This document shows positions 34,929 through 46,892 of a DNA stretch of 64,000 nucleotides, in pieces. The translations under genes and the position numbers were made by a program. Below the pieces are notes generated by a model. The model was not told where the DNA came from. It was given only the letters and a program-made list of their open reading frames with translations, and searched no databases. Position 1 is the first letter of the stretch, and every line of letters begins with the position of its first letter. Source of the DNA: Epiperipatus broadwayi (lineage: Eukaryota > Onychophora > Udeonychophora > Euonychophora > Peripatidae); contig JAQFVV010000017.1 in the NCBI GenBank assembly GCA_028023455.1, forward strand, positions 6,108,098-6,172,097, read 5' to 3'.

Positions 34929-35983
34929 CAATCACAAATTCCTAGGACTAGAGGCATTTTTACAATATCTGGATTGAAGAAAAATGATTTTTGTCTGCAA
35001 CAATTATTGAGATTCCTAATACTTGGATTTAGAATGATTTTGTTGATTTTCATTAATTAAATGAAAACTTATTGTTTTCTCTTGTAAACAATATGTTGAG
35101 ATTAAGACTTTTGTAATAGAAATTTTTTTAATTACTCTATATATCAGAGTTGCTAGATTCTGGTAATTTTCAAAAACCTGTAAACAAATTATGATTTATC
35201 AAACATGTAATGCTGATAATATAAATCTATTTGCGAAATGACGAAGTTCGAAAATATTACAAAGATAATTCACGAGTCAGATCCCCAATGCATCAATTAA
35301 ATAAACGTACAAATAATGATCGCTTTCTTATACAATGCCAATCATAGTTACTGAAAAATAAATTATTTTCTCTTGGATAATCTAAATTCCATTTCTAAAA
35401 GATGCATCTGTTATCATTATTTCCTTACAATCTCTTAAGTTAGGTTTTCTACCCGGAGATAATTTCTCTTTCCAATTATTTATTGTTGTTGATTTATGAT
35501 AGAATTGTGAGATTTTAGCAGCATAATTATTTATTAAATATGTTTATAATAAAAGATGACACTTTAGTAATAAATAAATAATCAAATGATTACTTGCTTG
35601 GGATGTCATGGGAAATTCAAGTATCAAAATGGCAGATTAAACACAATTTTTTTTTATTTTCCACAGTTGAGAAATTGCATCAGGAACCACATTTGAATTA
35701 ATTTTGTGCTGAACTATACAAATGCTATTTTAATTAATTTTATGCAAAATTTTATGAAAATCTGACTTGCTAATTTAACTAGAAACTTCTGTGATAAGCA
35801 TTACAAAGTCGATAAATTAATTTTCACAAAGTTTTAACAAGAAATAAATGTTCAAGTAAACTCATATAATAATATATACAAAATTAAAATACAACTCAAA
35901 ATATTTAAATTTCTTGAGAGTATATATAAATATTGTTATATATTACTTTAATGAATATACTATGAGTTATAACTTATAATATC
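34929..35983. other. Unassigned intronic spacer
   Basis: No recognised gene or repeat. The 60-codon ORF at 34878-35060 overlaps the LINE tail and is not supported. Confidence 0.35.
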
Positions 35984-36752
35984 GTGATGTGATGCATTGA
36001 GAATTCTCCTTTTTCGGAGTCAGGAATCTCTCAACCACAATGCCCAGAGAAACCTGTTAGCCACCTTACCTTCCCCATCCATAAAGTTTTTCCCATATTC
36101 TTCTCTATCCTGTCTATCCCATTTCCACAACATAATCTTTGTCAGCTCCATGGTCTTTATATTCTAAATCCCCCTTATCTTCTCCAAATCCAGAATAAAA
36201 ACCAAGAATCCAATTTCTCTATAATCACTTTGTTTATATTTATTCTCCCACAACTTCATTATTTGTACCCTTTCTGCTTGCATGCATTTACATTCAATTA
36301 CCAGGTGCCTAATATTTTTTATGTCTTCCTTACATAACTTGCAGACTAACTCACTCATATTTTTCCGTTTGTGTATATTCCCTTGTTGCTAAAGATCCTG
36401 TTTGAGCCTTAAACAATAAACTACTTTCCTTGCTGTTATCATAAATTAACTCATACCCAATATTTTGTTTACTTCTATATATATTTAAACTCTTTTTACT
36501 CTTGATACTAGTTCTCTATCTCTCCAACTCCCTATTTTTCTATCCCGTTCCTTGCCACTATAACATTCAACAATTCTAACACAATCATCCCGTCTTTTGT
36601 ATAAGTATGCTGATATAAATTCTTTATCCAAATCTTCGGCATACTGTACTACCTTCCTCATCCATCTTGTTACCTATCCTTTACTTATAACCCAATTAAA
36701 TACTATTTTGGCTATTCTCCTATTATCAATAAATTGCAATCTACCAAACATA
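35984..36752 (-). pseudogene. CR1-like LINE, 3' fragment on minus strand
   Basis: This is the reverse complement of 34130-34925. The short GATGTGATG tail is at 35984. The zinc-knuckle frame (36358-36164) reads VCKLCKEDIKNIRHLVIECKC. Upstream, the MRKVVQYAEDLDKEFISAYL-like segment and the FNWV block are readable near 36600-36700. The 5' end breaks at about 36752. The frame is broken by stops. Confidence 0.75.
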
Positions 36753-37659
36753 TTACAAATGAGAGCATTAAGTGCCCTCTAGTAGCTCATTATTTAACTA
36801 AGATGAACTATGACAATAAAAGATTCATCAGTTTCAGGGCAACCTCTTCATCAACTATACCAAATCCCATCATAACTAACCATAAGTTAGAATAGGCTTG
36901 AATCTTATTTATATAAAGTAGATTTCATTTACTTTTGTTCAAAGTGTGAAAGATGAAACACACCCAATTATTGAATGTGATATTCTGTATAGCCAAATAA
37001 AGCACATGTAACATATTTTGAATAAGTAAAAATTTTAATTTTTTTTTTTACAAATCTTTCTGTTAATACAAATACATTTGGAAAAAATAAAATTATCTTG
37101 CATGGTTAAGTGCAGTGGTAAAATGGCAAATGCTGGAGCTCAAGGTTCATGGATCATGAACCAGCTCTTACTTCCATTGCTGAAATTTAATATGAACTTT
37201 TGAACATTAATGTTTTGTCTTCCAAATAATTCGTAAGCCCTTTCATAAATATATTTTAAACAGGTAGCAACTTAATTAATTCCATTTGATATAAATTGCA
37301 CCAGTTGAATTAAATATGCATATAACATATAACACAACCTATTACGTAGCTAATGCATTAGAGAGCAATAACTTATATTACAAATAAGCAAATTTAGTGG
37401 TTGGTGATAATGGGGCTTAGGCACAGTTGATGAAGGGAGCGACTTTGAAACTACTTCTGTGAGTCTTGTATAGTCCGAATTTATCTATTACTGTATTTTA
37501 TATTCTAATTCACAAATGAACCACTAGAGGAACTATCATTCATAAAATTATAAATTATAAATCAGTGATGTATTAGTTAAATATATTCATATTTAATTGA
37601 TTTTGTAATGTTTATGCAAAATAGAATTAAGTTTCTACATGGCAAAAATATGTGTATGT
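36753..37659. other. Unassigned intronic spacer
   Basis: Around 37098-37165 a stretch (GCATGGTTAAGTGCAGTGGT followed by CAAGGTTCATGGATC) is faintly tRNA-like, but pairing is poor. Nothing else was recognised. Confidence 0.3.
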
Positions 37660-37912
37660 GTTTATTATTAATTATTTAAATTTGCAAAAGTTTGTTAGTC
37701 TGTGTATCAAAGTGGTTTCTTTCTTCTTTAAAACCTAATACTGAGTGCGCTTTCAGTGAGGTTCACCATAATCATAGATCTGTTTGATTATGGTAAACTA
37801 TGATTATGTGGAACTTCACCGAAAGTGCACTTAGCAAAAAAAAAAAAAAAAAAACATTTCGATATACAGGCGAACAAACATTTGCAAATTTTAATTACAA
37901 ATACAAAAGAAT
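37660..37912. repeat. Palindromic MITE family 2, long copy
   Basis: The outer arms are TTTGCAAAAGTTTGTTAGTC and its partner GAACAAACATTTGCAAATTT. The inner arms are GAGTGCGCTTTCAGTGAGGT with CCATAATCATAG, mirrored by CTATGATTATG and CTTCACCGAAAGTGCACTTA. A poly-A run lies in the right arm near 37836. The family recurs as a short palindrome at 51835-51925. Confidence 0.75.
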
Positions 37913-38584
37913 GGAAAAATTGTTGTTATTGTTGTTTAAAAGGCAATACATTATTAAATGTGACTTTTATTAAGTAAATATCACCTTCTATACAAATACA
38001 TACACCTTAATGATAAAGTTTGGAAAAGAAAAATTTTAATTTCAACCTATCCAAAAAATAATTACAGAAGTGCTTAATTATATACAACATCACATTTAAC
38101 AGTCGTCTATGATTCATCTTTCGTACTTTGAAGTAAAATGAATGAAATCTATTTAAAATAAATACGATTCAAGCCTATTTTGATTTGTAATCTGTGATGG
38201 AGCTTGGTTTAGCTGAAGATAGACTTCCCTTGAAACTGGCCCTGTGAATTTACTTATCATATAACATTATATATCTTAGTTAAATAATGAACACACTTGT
38301 TAGAACATAAACTGATGATTAGAAGAGAGTAAACAGATGTATCTAAGGTAGCAGATCCATGTGTGTACCAATGAACATGTTTAATTGGCAAAATACAAAA
38401 ATATTGGATAGAGAAAATTACAAAGAAGATACTGTAAAGAAGCTGCTGACATGACAATGGAAAACAATCCCATAAGTCAACCTATTCATAATATATGGAA
38501 ACCACAAATCAATTTTGCTCTTAAGAAAAAGTGGAGAAATCATGAGGAACCTCATAGATAAGTATATGAAATTTCTACTGACTG
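37913..38584. other. Unassigned intronic spacer
   Basis: AT-rich sequence without supported features. The minus-strand 66-codon ORF at 38257-38457 has no recognised motif. Confidence 0.3.
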
Positions 38585-38872
38585 TTGCCTTTGACAGGAT
38601 GGCTCATTTGGTTAGAGCATTACCTTAAACTTCAATACACCAAAATCTAAGGGTCCAGGTTCAATTCCCATGCTAGTATTATCACTGGTCAGGCTGGCAA
38701 TACCTGAATAATAGGGAAGAATAGTATCTCTCGAAACGTTGCACATATACTAACTTGTTTGATGTGCTATTACTAATTGAATGTATTTGTAATATTTAAA
38801 TAAAGTTACATTTTTCTAAAGACATTCAATACTCATATTAGATGATAGAAATAGTCCAACATATAAATACAA
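38585..38872 (+). repeat. tRNA-derived SINE, complete copy
   Basis: The head has a strong A-box (TGGCTCATTTGGTTAGAGCA) and a B-box (GGTTCAATTCC) about 48 bases later. The body follows (TATCACTGGTCAGGCTGGCA, GAAGAATAGTATCTCTCGAA, ACGTTGCACATATACTAAC). The tail region has AATAAAGTTACATTTTTCTA and ends ATAGTCCAACATAT. This copy shows the family structure best: tRNA-like promoter, unrelated body, fixed tail. Confidence 0.8.
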
Positions 38873-39480
38873 CTAAAACACTTTCATCACAAATCGTCAG
38901 AAAAACTTAAATACTCTCATTCATAATCTGTAAATATGAGAACAGTATTCACAACAAGAATATAAATAAAATAATATAAATACAATTGTGTTTCAATTTA
39001 AGCCACAAAATCTCTAAACAAAACAGTTACATATAAATTTATATAACAATTGAAGTTAATTTCTTAAGCTTAAATGATTGCTATTAAAAATATTTTTGTT
39101 GTCTAAATTTTATAATTAAAAGATTTAAAAGTTGGATAAACAGAACTAAAAAATATTTAAGCATTTAAATACTGTAATATGTATAAAGATTTCTATGAAT
39201 ATCATATATGATAAGAGAACCAATAATGAACCTTAAATTCAGTTAGACCCTAAAGCATGAGAGATAAGAAACGAGACAATCTTCTTCATCAAGGCAATAA
39301 TACTTGGAGGAAAAATAGACAAACTTATTACTATCTAATTTTTAAGTTTACAAATCAAAATTTACAAAAAATAATAAAAATATAATTCAAATATTATTTT
39401 TAAAATTTTGATTTATAAACTAAAAAAATTAGATATTAATAGACCTGTACTGTATTTATGTATTAATCATTATATATATA
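38873..39480. other. Unassigned intronic spacer
   Basis: An inverted pair around 39335-39425 (ATTTTTAAGTTTACAAATCA and TTTGATTTATAAACTAAAAA) can fold. No gene was recognised. Confidence 0.4.
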
Positions 39481-39499
39481 TATTAGAAAAATTATCATT

Positions 39500-40112
39500 A
39501 GATGTTAAAAAAATAAGAAATTATTAATTTAAAACATCTAACTGTTAGGTAGAACAGTCTATAATTACTTAGGAATGTGTGAGAGGTTGTTAGCTTTCTT
39601 TACTTAAACCGTAAATAAATAATGTAATGCTTTAGTCTCTACATAACACCAAGAGATTGCATTTAGAAGAGATACTCTTTTGAATATTGGGAGCATTTAG
39701 AGTTTACCTATTTTTATTGATAACTGTCTATTAACAACTGATGGTAATTTTTCTAATATAAAAATATAACAGATATTACCACATATTAAAATATTTCAAC
39801 AATGACGTGTTAAAAATTATTAATTTATAACATCTGATTGGTGGAACAGCTATTATAAATAAGAGGAATATGTGAAAGGTTGTGAGCTGTCTTTCCTTAA
39901 ATTATAAATAAATATTGTAGCGCTTTAGTCTGTATAGAATACCAAGAGATTGCATTTAAAAGAGGTACCTATTAAATGCGGGGAGAATTTATAGTTTACT
40001 ATTTTCATTGATTACTGTCTCTTAACGTCAGATGGTAATTTTTCTAGTATGAAAATATAGTAGATATTTCCACATATTAAAATATTTCAACAATTACACT
40101 TATTAAAAATTA
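39500..40112. repeat. Tandem duplication of a ~295-bp unit
   Basis: Unit 1 (about 39521-39815) and unit 2 (about 39816-40112) share AAATTATTAATTT, GTGTGAGAGGTTGT or its variant, CACCAAGAGATTGCATTTA, TGATGGTAATTTTTC and CACATATTAAAATATTTCAA in the same order. Divergence looks to be roughly 15 percent by eye. The start of a third unit follows at 40100. Function is unknown. Confidence 0.8.
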
Positions 40113-41055
40113 TTAATAGCTATGTAGACACACACACACACATATATATATTTTATTGAAGAATAAATAAACGTGTGTGTGTATATAAGATTTTAATGTT
40201 GATATGTTAGAATATTCCAAAAATAGAAATAATTAATATGCATAAGATGAAACTACTTATTAAAAATTGCAAAGGTTAACTTGCATGTAAAGAAAAGTTC
40301 ACTTTATGCAAATTGGCAAAGCTGATAAGGAATCTGCAGAAGAATTAAAAGCAGTAGTATAAAAGAAGTGTGGAAAAGTGGTGTACTGAATACCGAGTGG
40401 AGTTATGTTCTGTTGTCATGGAAATTAATAAAGATCTCTAGTCAAGAATCCAGTTCAACTATCCCAGAATAATGTATGTGAGCTGTAGTATGGTTAAAAA
40501 AATTATAGAGCTGCAAATCTCAGAATTGAAGAGACTGTATAGATATTAAATCTCTAAGGGGGTATGTATTGTTCAAACATCTATGTGATCTTGTTCTCAA
40601 CATACAAATAACAAGTTGAACTTACTAATCTTTTATTAATACAAATATTATTATTCAGAGTAAATAAACTCCTGAAATTTATTTAAACTTTGGTTGTTTT
40701 CTCTTATTTATAAAATATAATTATTCAGCTGCCAACTGACTACATGGCCCTGGATATATGATTAATATACATATATATATTATTTTTAATATTTTAAATC
40801 TATCATAATTTGAATGATAGCCACTGGGATTGAGTTACTACAGAATACTTTGTCATATGTCTATAAAAATGAGACATCTTAATAATATTCCCTATAAGAA
40901 ATGAAAATTGGTTTGATGTTTTCAATAAATTTTATTTATTTTTTGTCTATTATCAGTTTTGCTACAGATTGATCAATATTTTTAATTTTTCATCCATACG
41001 TATATACATTTTTTGATATTTACTACTCTCCGACCAGAAATTAGTGATTTCATAA
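40113..41055. other. Unassigned stretch; possible LTR-like piece
   Basis: A (CA)n run lies at 40130-40143. At 40358-40470 the order TATAAAAGAAG, then AATAAAGATCTCT, then TCAAGAATCC resembles a TATA box followed by a polyadenylation signal inside an LTR. No second LTR, primer-binding site or internal ORF was found, so this is weak. The rest is AT-rich. Confidence 0.25.
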
Positions 41056-41445
41056 TCTATAAACAAAGCAGAGCATATGACTATATAAGCATATGACTAT
41101 ATAAGCTATTGAGCTTAGATTGAAGATATTTTTTGTGTTTTCAATTTCATGCTCATAGTTTTGTAGTTAAGTAGAGATAAAAGGTGGTTGCTAGAGGGTT
41201 GCATTAGATCCTAAGATCTAGATGCAGTGCTCTCAGATCCAAAGCTCATCACTGACGAAGGCCACAAGCCAGAAACTAGTCTGGGGATATTGGATGAGTA
41301 GGCATTAGATAGGGATTTTATGCACAAGCCTTCTGACATCCATTGATTATTCTGTTTAGCACAGGTGGCATTACTATTTGGAGTTTTGCTTTGCTTTGTT
41401 TATAAACAATTATGTGCTAGTATTGGAGATGTGATCGTGTGATGC
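41056..41445. repeat. Fold-back MITE family 1 copy
   Basis: The internal segment (TGACTATATAAGC, TCATAGTTTTGTAGTTAAGT) leads into AGATCTAGATGCAGTGCTCT, GACGAAGGCCACAAGCC, the GACTAGTTT complement, TTTTATGCACAAGCCTTCTG and CATCCATTGATTATTCT. It ends GGAGTTTTGC with the outer TTTATAAACAATTATGTGCT. The left outer arm is missing. Confidence 0.8.
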
Positions 41446-41954
41446 TTGCTGATTCCATAATCTCTTGGCAAAAACCCTGATATCTAAAAAATGCAATCTG
41501 CATAAAACGCATGATTGTATATAACATGCATATACATATTAATATTGTACACATTCATTCAAATGTGCATTACGTGTATAAATATACAAAAGAACAAATA
41601 ATTATACACATACGTTATACAAATTGTATAAAGGACATGTTAACAGGATATGAACAAATCAACAATCCATAATAAAAGTCTTAGTATAGATTTCATAATA
41701 TAGAAGATATTTAGGTTACACAATTCAGAATCTTCTAATTCTGGCTCATCAATGACGAAATCTGACAATCTAAGACGATTTCTTGGCTACTTACTGCATG
41801 GATGTGATGATTGTTCTGCCCAACTCACATATTCTAATGACATAAAGCTGTATAACAATACAAATCTTTTCATCATTGATAGGTTTATGCACAGAAAAGC
41901 ATGTCAGATAAGACATTGAATTCATATTGAAAAATCTTTCAAAATCTATTTCAG
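41446..41954. other. Unassigned intronic spacer
   Basis: No gene, tRNA-like or shared repeat sequence was recognised. Confidence 0.35.
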
Positions 41955-42130
41955 ATAATTAATATCAATTACGTTCTTTATTACTTTTACAATGCTTTTT
42001 ACAACCCACTATTGATGGTTTCGATTGCCCAGTAATCTTCTTCAGAACTGCTACTTATATTTATACGAAACCATCAATAATGGGTTGTAAAAAGAATTGT
42101 AAAAGTAATAAAGAACATAAATATTAAGAT
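41955..42130. repeat. Palindromic MITE family 3
   Basis: The left arm, GTTCTTTATTACTTTTACAA with ACAACCCACTATTGATGGTT, is mirrored by AACCATCAATAATGGGTTGT and TTGTAAAAGTAATAAAGAAC. The centre holds CAGTAATCTTCTTCAGAACT. The same arms and centre occur, expanded, at 62260-62560. Confidence 0.8.
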
Positions 42131-42470
42131 TATATGGATTTGACAATGGAATAAGAAAGATAGAGTTATAATACTTCATAAAAAAAATCTATTTCTTTGG
42201 TACAGCTTTCATAATTAAAATTTTTATAATATAATGTTTATTAACCTGCCAGGCCCATGACTCAATATTCACATTTAGAGTAGAAGTTTTTAATATAGCT
42301 GAGAATTTCCCAAGTAAATTCAACCTTTTTTTCTGATGTTCAAGCCATAGCCACTACTGATAAATAACTGAATACTAAACGTCCTTAGCTATATGAGAAT
42401 TTGAACTAGTTTCAAATGTCATTAAACCTATCATTTCCTAAATTTATTTTGTTGTAATATTTTATGGTAG
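42131..42470. other. Unassigned intronic spacer
   Basis: Nothing recognised. Confidence 0.35.
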
Positions 42471-42484
42471 TTGTGTAGGAGGTG

Positions 42485-42590
42485 CTCGATGGCCGCTAGA
42501 GGCACTGTTTCTGTGCCAGCACACAGAACTATAGAGGGAAGGGGGCCCAAAAGCAGAAATGCTTTTTTTCCAGCCGCTAGATGGTGCTGT
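42485..42590 (+). promoter_or_regulatory. Pair of CTCF-like motifs in a GC-richer patch
   Basis: Two sites 81 bp apart in the same orientation read CCGCTAGAGGCACTG (about 42492) and CCGCTAGATGGTGCTG (about 42574). They resemble the bilaterian CTCF core, usually written CCASYAGRKGGCRS. The patch between and around them is clearly richer in GC than the intron average. The two halves may be an old duplicate (CCGCTAGA-G in both). This is motif similarity only; binding is not shown. The two short ORFs here are not supported. Confidence 0.3.
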
Positions 42591-42759
42591 TCACCATGCG
42601 TATGCACAGGAACCTATTTTATATATATACAATATGTATACCTTACTTCAAATACTTTATAGCAACAAAAAAAAAAAATTATTGTACAAATACATACAGA
42701 ATCTGACGTGTGAACCGAAAATAGCCGTTCTTCTGAGGAAGATTGCAGGATAGTAATAA

Positions 42760-43129
42760 TATCACATTGTGTGTGTATACACTCAATAATTTTTTTTTTT
42801 TGTTATAAGATGTTTGAAGTAAAGTGTACAAATTGTGTGTATTTCAATTAGTTGCAGGAGTGTCAATGAATTGACAGTAAAAATATAAAAAATGATTTAT
42901 ATGATGACAAATTACATTCAGTTTACCATATAATATTTAAAATATATACAACAATATGAAGAATTAAGCTAACCTTGTGATAGTAAAAGTTCACGATTTT
43001 GCTGAAAATAAACTTCCAACAGTTATAGAATTATGAATTATCAAAAGCAATAATCAGTAATAAGAATTTTAAAAATTAGTAATTATAATAAAACTTAGTA
43101 TGTCCCAATGAAAAGAAGACTGCTTCTCT
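42760..43129. other. Unassigned intronic spacer
   Basis: AT-rich sequence with a poly-T run at 42790-42800. No features. Confidence 0.35.
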
Positions 43130-43570
43130 CTCTATTCTGACTGCAATGCCATCTTTGAACCAATTCTTGTATTACGTGGTGATATAGTTTAGTTATTCAT
43201 CACAAAAATGTTATGGATCCCAAGTTGATATAAATTGTGAACACGTGTTTCAAACATGTCTTCTATGGTCTGCCTGCAATTATGAAATCTTGCAAACCAT
43301 TTGAAACTATTATTGTGACTCATGATTTCATTACCATACAGAGCTTGAATTATTCTGAATGGTTTAGTAGCAGCTTTGCTCAACTTAAAACAACCTTAAT
43401 CCATTGTTCCATCATAGGTTAAGGTTATGTAACACTTAGCAACATTTCTTGTTATAACTCATAATCCAGACATGCTAGCACCAACATACATGCATTGATT
43501 CAGAGATGGTGCTGCAAGTGGCTTGGAGAGAAAAATAGTTACCTGCCATCTTCTCCCTGGTACATATTGT
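43130..43570 (-). pseudogene. Mariner transposase, N-terminal relic
   Basis: The minus-strand frame from about 43411 to 43189 reads MMEQWI, then KAATKPFRIIQALYGNE, then SFKWFARFHNCRQTIEDM. This is the first helix-turn-helix region of mariner transposases (usually FxLGKxATEAxRMLQxAYGxE, then VFEWxxRFxxGRxxxEDD). The catalytic DDD part is absent. Upstream sequence 43430-43570 is shared with 20500-20690. One frameshift or stop separates the start from the rest. Confidence 0.65.
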
Positions 43571-43817
43571 CTATTACAAATTTAAGTAATCTTTTATGAC
43601 ATAGTACTGCAATTTATCCTCATTCCCAGAATGTACAGTAAATCTCGGAATTACTTAAGCTTACAATAGATGTCGCTAAAGTGATATATAAAGAGAGAGA
43701 GAGATTGATTTTGTTTAAACTATCTGATAAGCTGAAAAAAAAATCAAATACAGTTGTTAATTCTCATTAAATATAGCACATACTATATATTTATGCAATA
43801 TCAATTTACTTAATTAT
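43571..43817. other. Spacer with (GA)n
   Basis: AGAGAGAGAGAGA occurs at about 43692-43704. It leads into the 3' end of LINE copy B. No gene. Confidence 0.5.
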
Positions 43818-43834
43818 AGTCATCATCATCATCA

Positions 43835-46031
43835 TCAACCATTATCAATCCACTGCAGGATAAAGGTCTCTCCAAGTTTAATCCATCTTCTCCGATCTTT
43901 AGCTTCTCTTTTCCACAACACCCCTGCACATTTTCTTATTTCATCCATCCATCTCACATGTGGTCTCTTTCTGGGTCTTTTACAATCTCTTAAAATCCAG
44001 TTTACAATTTCAATTGTCCATCCATTATCATCTCTTCTAGCAATATGTCCAGCCCAACTCCATTTCAATCTTTTAATTTTTTCAATAAGGTCAGTAACAC
44101 CTGTTTGTTGTCTTACCCATAATTGCGTTTTCGATCTCTTCTAGTTACTCCCAACATACATCTCTCCATACTCCTTTGAATGGTCTGAAGTCTCTGTATT
44201 GCTCTTCCATTAAGTATCCAAATCTCAGATCCATAAGTAAGAACTGGTAAAACACATTTGTTAAAAACCATCCTTTTCAAACATATAGGCATATTTCCTT
44301 TTAGTATCAAGTTATTTCTACCAAAAGCACTCCAACCAAGTTTAATTCTATGATTAATTTCCTCCATTATGTTTCCATCTGTATTAATAATCTGACCAAG
44401 GTATTTGTAACTGTTAACTTCTTCTAATTCTTCATAATCAATCTTTATTTTCATATTTTGAGCAAATCGATTAAACATTACTTTAGTCTTTTTAACATTT
44501 ATCTTTAGTCCTACTTTTCTACTTTCATCTGCTAACTCCTGCAACATTTCCTGCAGCTCTGAAGCATTATTTGCAAAAACAACTACATCATCTGCGAAAT
44601 CTAAATGACTTAAATACTCTCCATTTACTTTCACTCCTTTAGTTTCCCATTTTAATCCACAAAATACTTCTTGCAGCACTGCTGTAAAGAGTTTTGGAGA
44701 TATGGAATCACCTTGTCTTACACCTTTCTCAATGTTGATTTTTCCAGTATCATTATGTAATCTAATTGTTGCTGTTGCATTTTTTATAAATATTCTTTAA
44801 AATATGACAATATCCTGGATCTATACCTTGATGATCCAATGCTTTAATCACTGAAGAAATGTGTATAGAATCTAATGCTTTTTCATAATCTACAAATCCA
44901 AAACATAATGACAACTCATATTCGTTTGACCTTTCTATGACTTCTCTCAATACCTGGATATGGTCTATTGTACTAAAACCACTTTTAAATCCAGCTTGTT
45001 CTCTTGGTTGGTGGAAATCCAAAGTTCTCTGTAGACGAGTTGTAATTATCTTAGTAAAAATTTTATATAAAACTGATAAAAGGCTGATAGGTCTGTAATT
45101 TCTAATACCTTCTTTATCACCTTTTTTAAATATTAATATTATTACTGCATTCTTCCAATCTTCCGGTACATCTTTATCATTTAGACATTTGGTATATAAC
45201 TTTGCTAAAATTGTTTCTATTTCTTCACCTGCTTCTTTTAATATATCAATTATAATTCCATCATTTCCTGGAGCCTTTCCTTTCTTCATACACTTAATTG
45301 CATGTCTCACTTCTTCATTTAAAATTCTGGGCAATTCGGATGATGTAATAGATATGAGGTACTTGTTCTTTATTACTATATAATTCTTGATAAAAATCTT
45401 CTACCAATTTCATGATGTCATCTCTCTTTTTAGTAATAATTCCATCTTTTTTTCTTATTGCAGATATAAATTTCCTACCAATACCAAAATGTTGTTTAAC
45501 ATTTTTGAGACTTTTATTTTCTTCTACAGCTTTCCTTGCTATTTCACAGTTATACTTTCTTATATCATTTTCAACTCTTTTCTGTACCATTTTACAAAAT
45601 TCGAGACATTCAATTCTTTTTAAAACATCATTTTTGTATATCTTCATATTCCTTCTTTTCTTCATAAATTCTCTAGTCTCAGTGGAAATTTTATTAGTCA
45701 ATTGCTGCTTTTTTCTACCAGCTATGTTTGTTGCAGTTTTTAAAAGTGTATCAGTTATTTTCATATTAATTTCATTCAAATCTGAATCATGTTCAAAATC
45801 TCCTAACTCTTGAAACCTATTTGTAAGTTCTAATTTAAATTCATTAGAATGTTTCTGAAGATTAGGAATATCAACTGTAAATATTGTTTTTCTTAATAAT
45901 TTTTGTCTCTCTAGTTTTACATTAACACGTAACTTACACCTTACTAATCGATGATCACTTCCTGTGTTAAATTTATTAAGAACATTACAATCTTGAAATA
46001 TGTATTTTCTGTTAGTCAAAATATAATCCAA
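43835..46031 (-). pseudogene. RTE copy B linker, reverse transcriptase and C-terminal domain
   Basis: Three long frames in series are 46031-45315 (end of endonuclease and Lys/Arg-rich linker, ending at KWVEDFYQELY-like), 45334-44762 and 44679-44113. The second has RT blocks KGKAPGNDGIIIDIL, NYRPISLLSVLYKIF, REQAGFKSGFSTIDH and FGFVDYEKALDS. The third begins MLQEVFCGLKWE and has catalytic FADDVVVF at about residue 27. A final frame, 44068-43835, holds WAGHIARRDDNGW and KRPHVRWMDEI. Single-base shifts near 45330, 44800 and 44090 separate them. The protein makes cDNA by target-primed reverse transcription. Confidence 0.85.
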
Positions 46032-46789
46032 TTCTGCTGTACCTTCATTTGGATGCTTCCATGTCCATTTCCTTTTAACATTTTCTCAAAAAATGAATTC
46101 ATAATATAAAGTTTTTCTTTTTCTGCAAACTCCACAAGTCTATGTCCTCTCTCATTTCTATTACCATAACCAAAATTACCTACAGCAATTTCATCTTTCA
46201 TTTGTCTACCAATTCTAGCATTAAAGTCTCCCATAACAATTTTAAAATGTTGTTTACTCTGATCAAAAGCCTTTTGTACATTCCATATAAAAATCTTCTA
46301 CTACTTCATCACTATGAGAACTTGTTGGGGCATAAACCTGAATTATCTGCATTTGGTATCTGCTATTAAGTTGTATAACTAATCTTGCCACTCTGTCCGA
46401 TACACCATCAATCTCCACAATATTGTTCTTCCACTTTTTATTTATAAGAATCCTACTCCACTTGTATTTCCAATATGTGTGCCTTTATAATAGAGTATAT
46501 GTCCACTTTTTAAATCAATTGTTTCTTCTCCTTTTCTTCTAACTTCACAAAGTCCAATAATGTCCCATTTAATATAAGACAGTTCTTCTTCTAATTCTTG
46601 CAATCGTCCTTCACTTGAAAGTGATCTGCAGTTGTAAGTACCTAAGTAAAAAGTCATCATCAAATGGCAGCCTGGGTCCGCAATCAGGGGATTCTTAGCA
46701 CCCTCCGCCTTCGGCCACCAACCGCTGCCTTGGTTGGTGACTTTACAGCCTCCTGGGAATAAGGGCCATGCTTTATTTTTGTCTGTCAT
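45990..46789 (-). pseudogene. RTE copy B endonuclease domain (frameshifted)
   Basis: The frame 46789-46442 begins MTDKNKAWPLFPGG and contains the first endonuclease strand (LGTYNCRSLSS) and the catalytic CEVRRKGEE block. The domain then continues out of frame (VYAPTSS near 46325). It re-enters a frame at 46234-46016, starting MGDFNARIGRQ (catalytic D and N). After a frameshift near 46080 it reaches DYILTNR and GSDHRLVRC at about 46030-45940. All catalytic residues of the APE-type fold are present. At least two frameshifts would prevent a full protein. Confidence 0.8.
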
Positions 46790-46892
46790 AATTGTATATA
46801 TGTATGGAAAAAATATTTATCATTTACACAAACATTCATTTTGCCTTATCAGGCACTGAGAAGAAAGACCATGGTGTTTCTTGATCTTAAAC

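Noticed and set aside
45387-45813. Plus-strand ORFs of 78 and 133 codons (MMSSLFLVIIPS...)
   Set aside because: They are antisense to the Lys-rich linker of LINE copy B. The same antisense frames appear opposite copies A and C, and the Phe/Leu/Ser richness follows from reading AAA/GAA-rich codons backwards.
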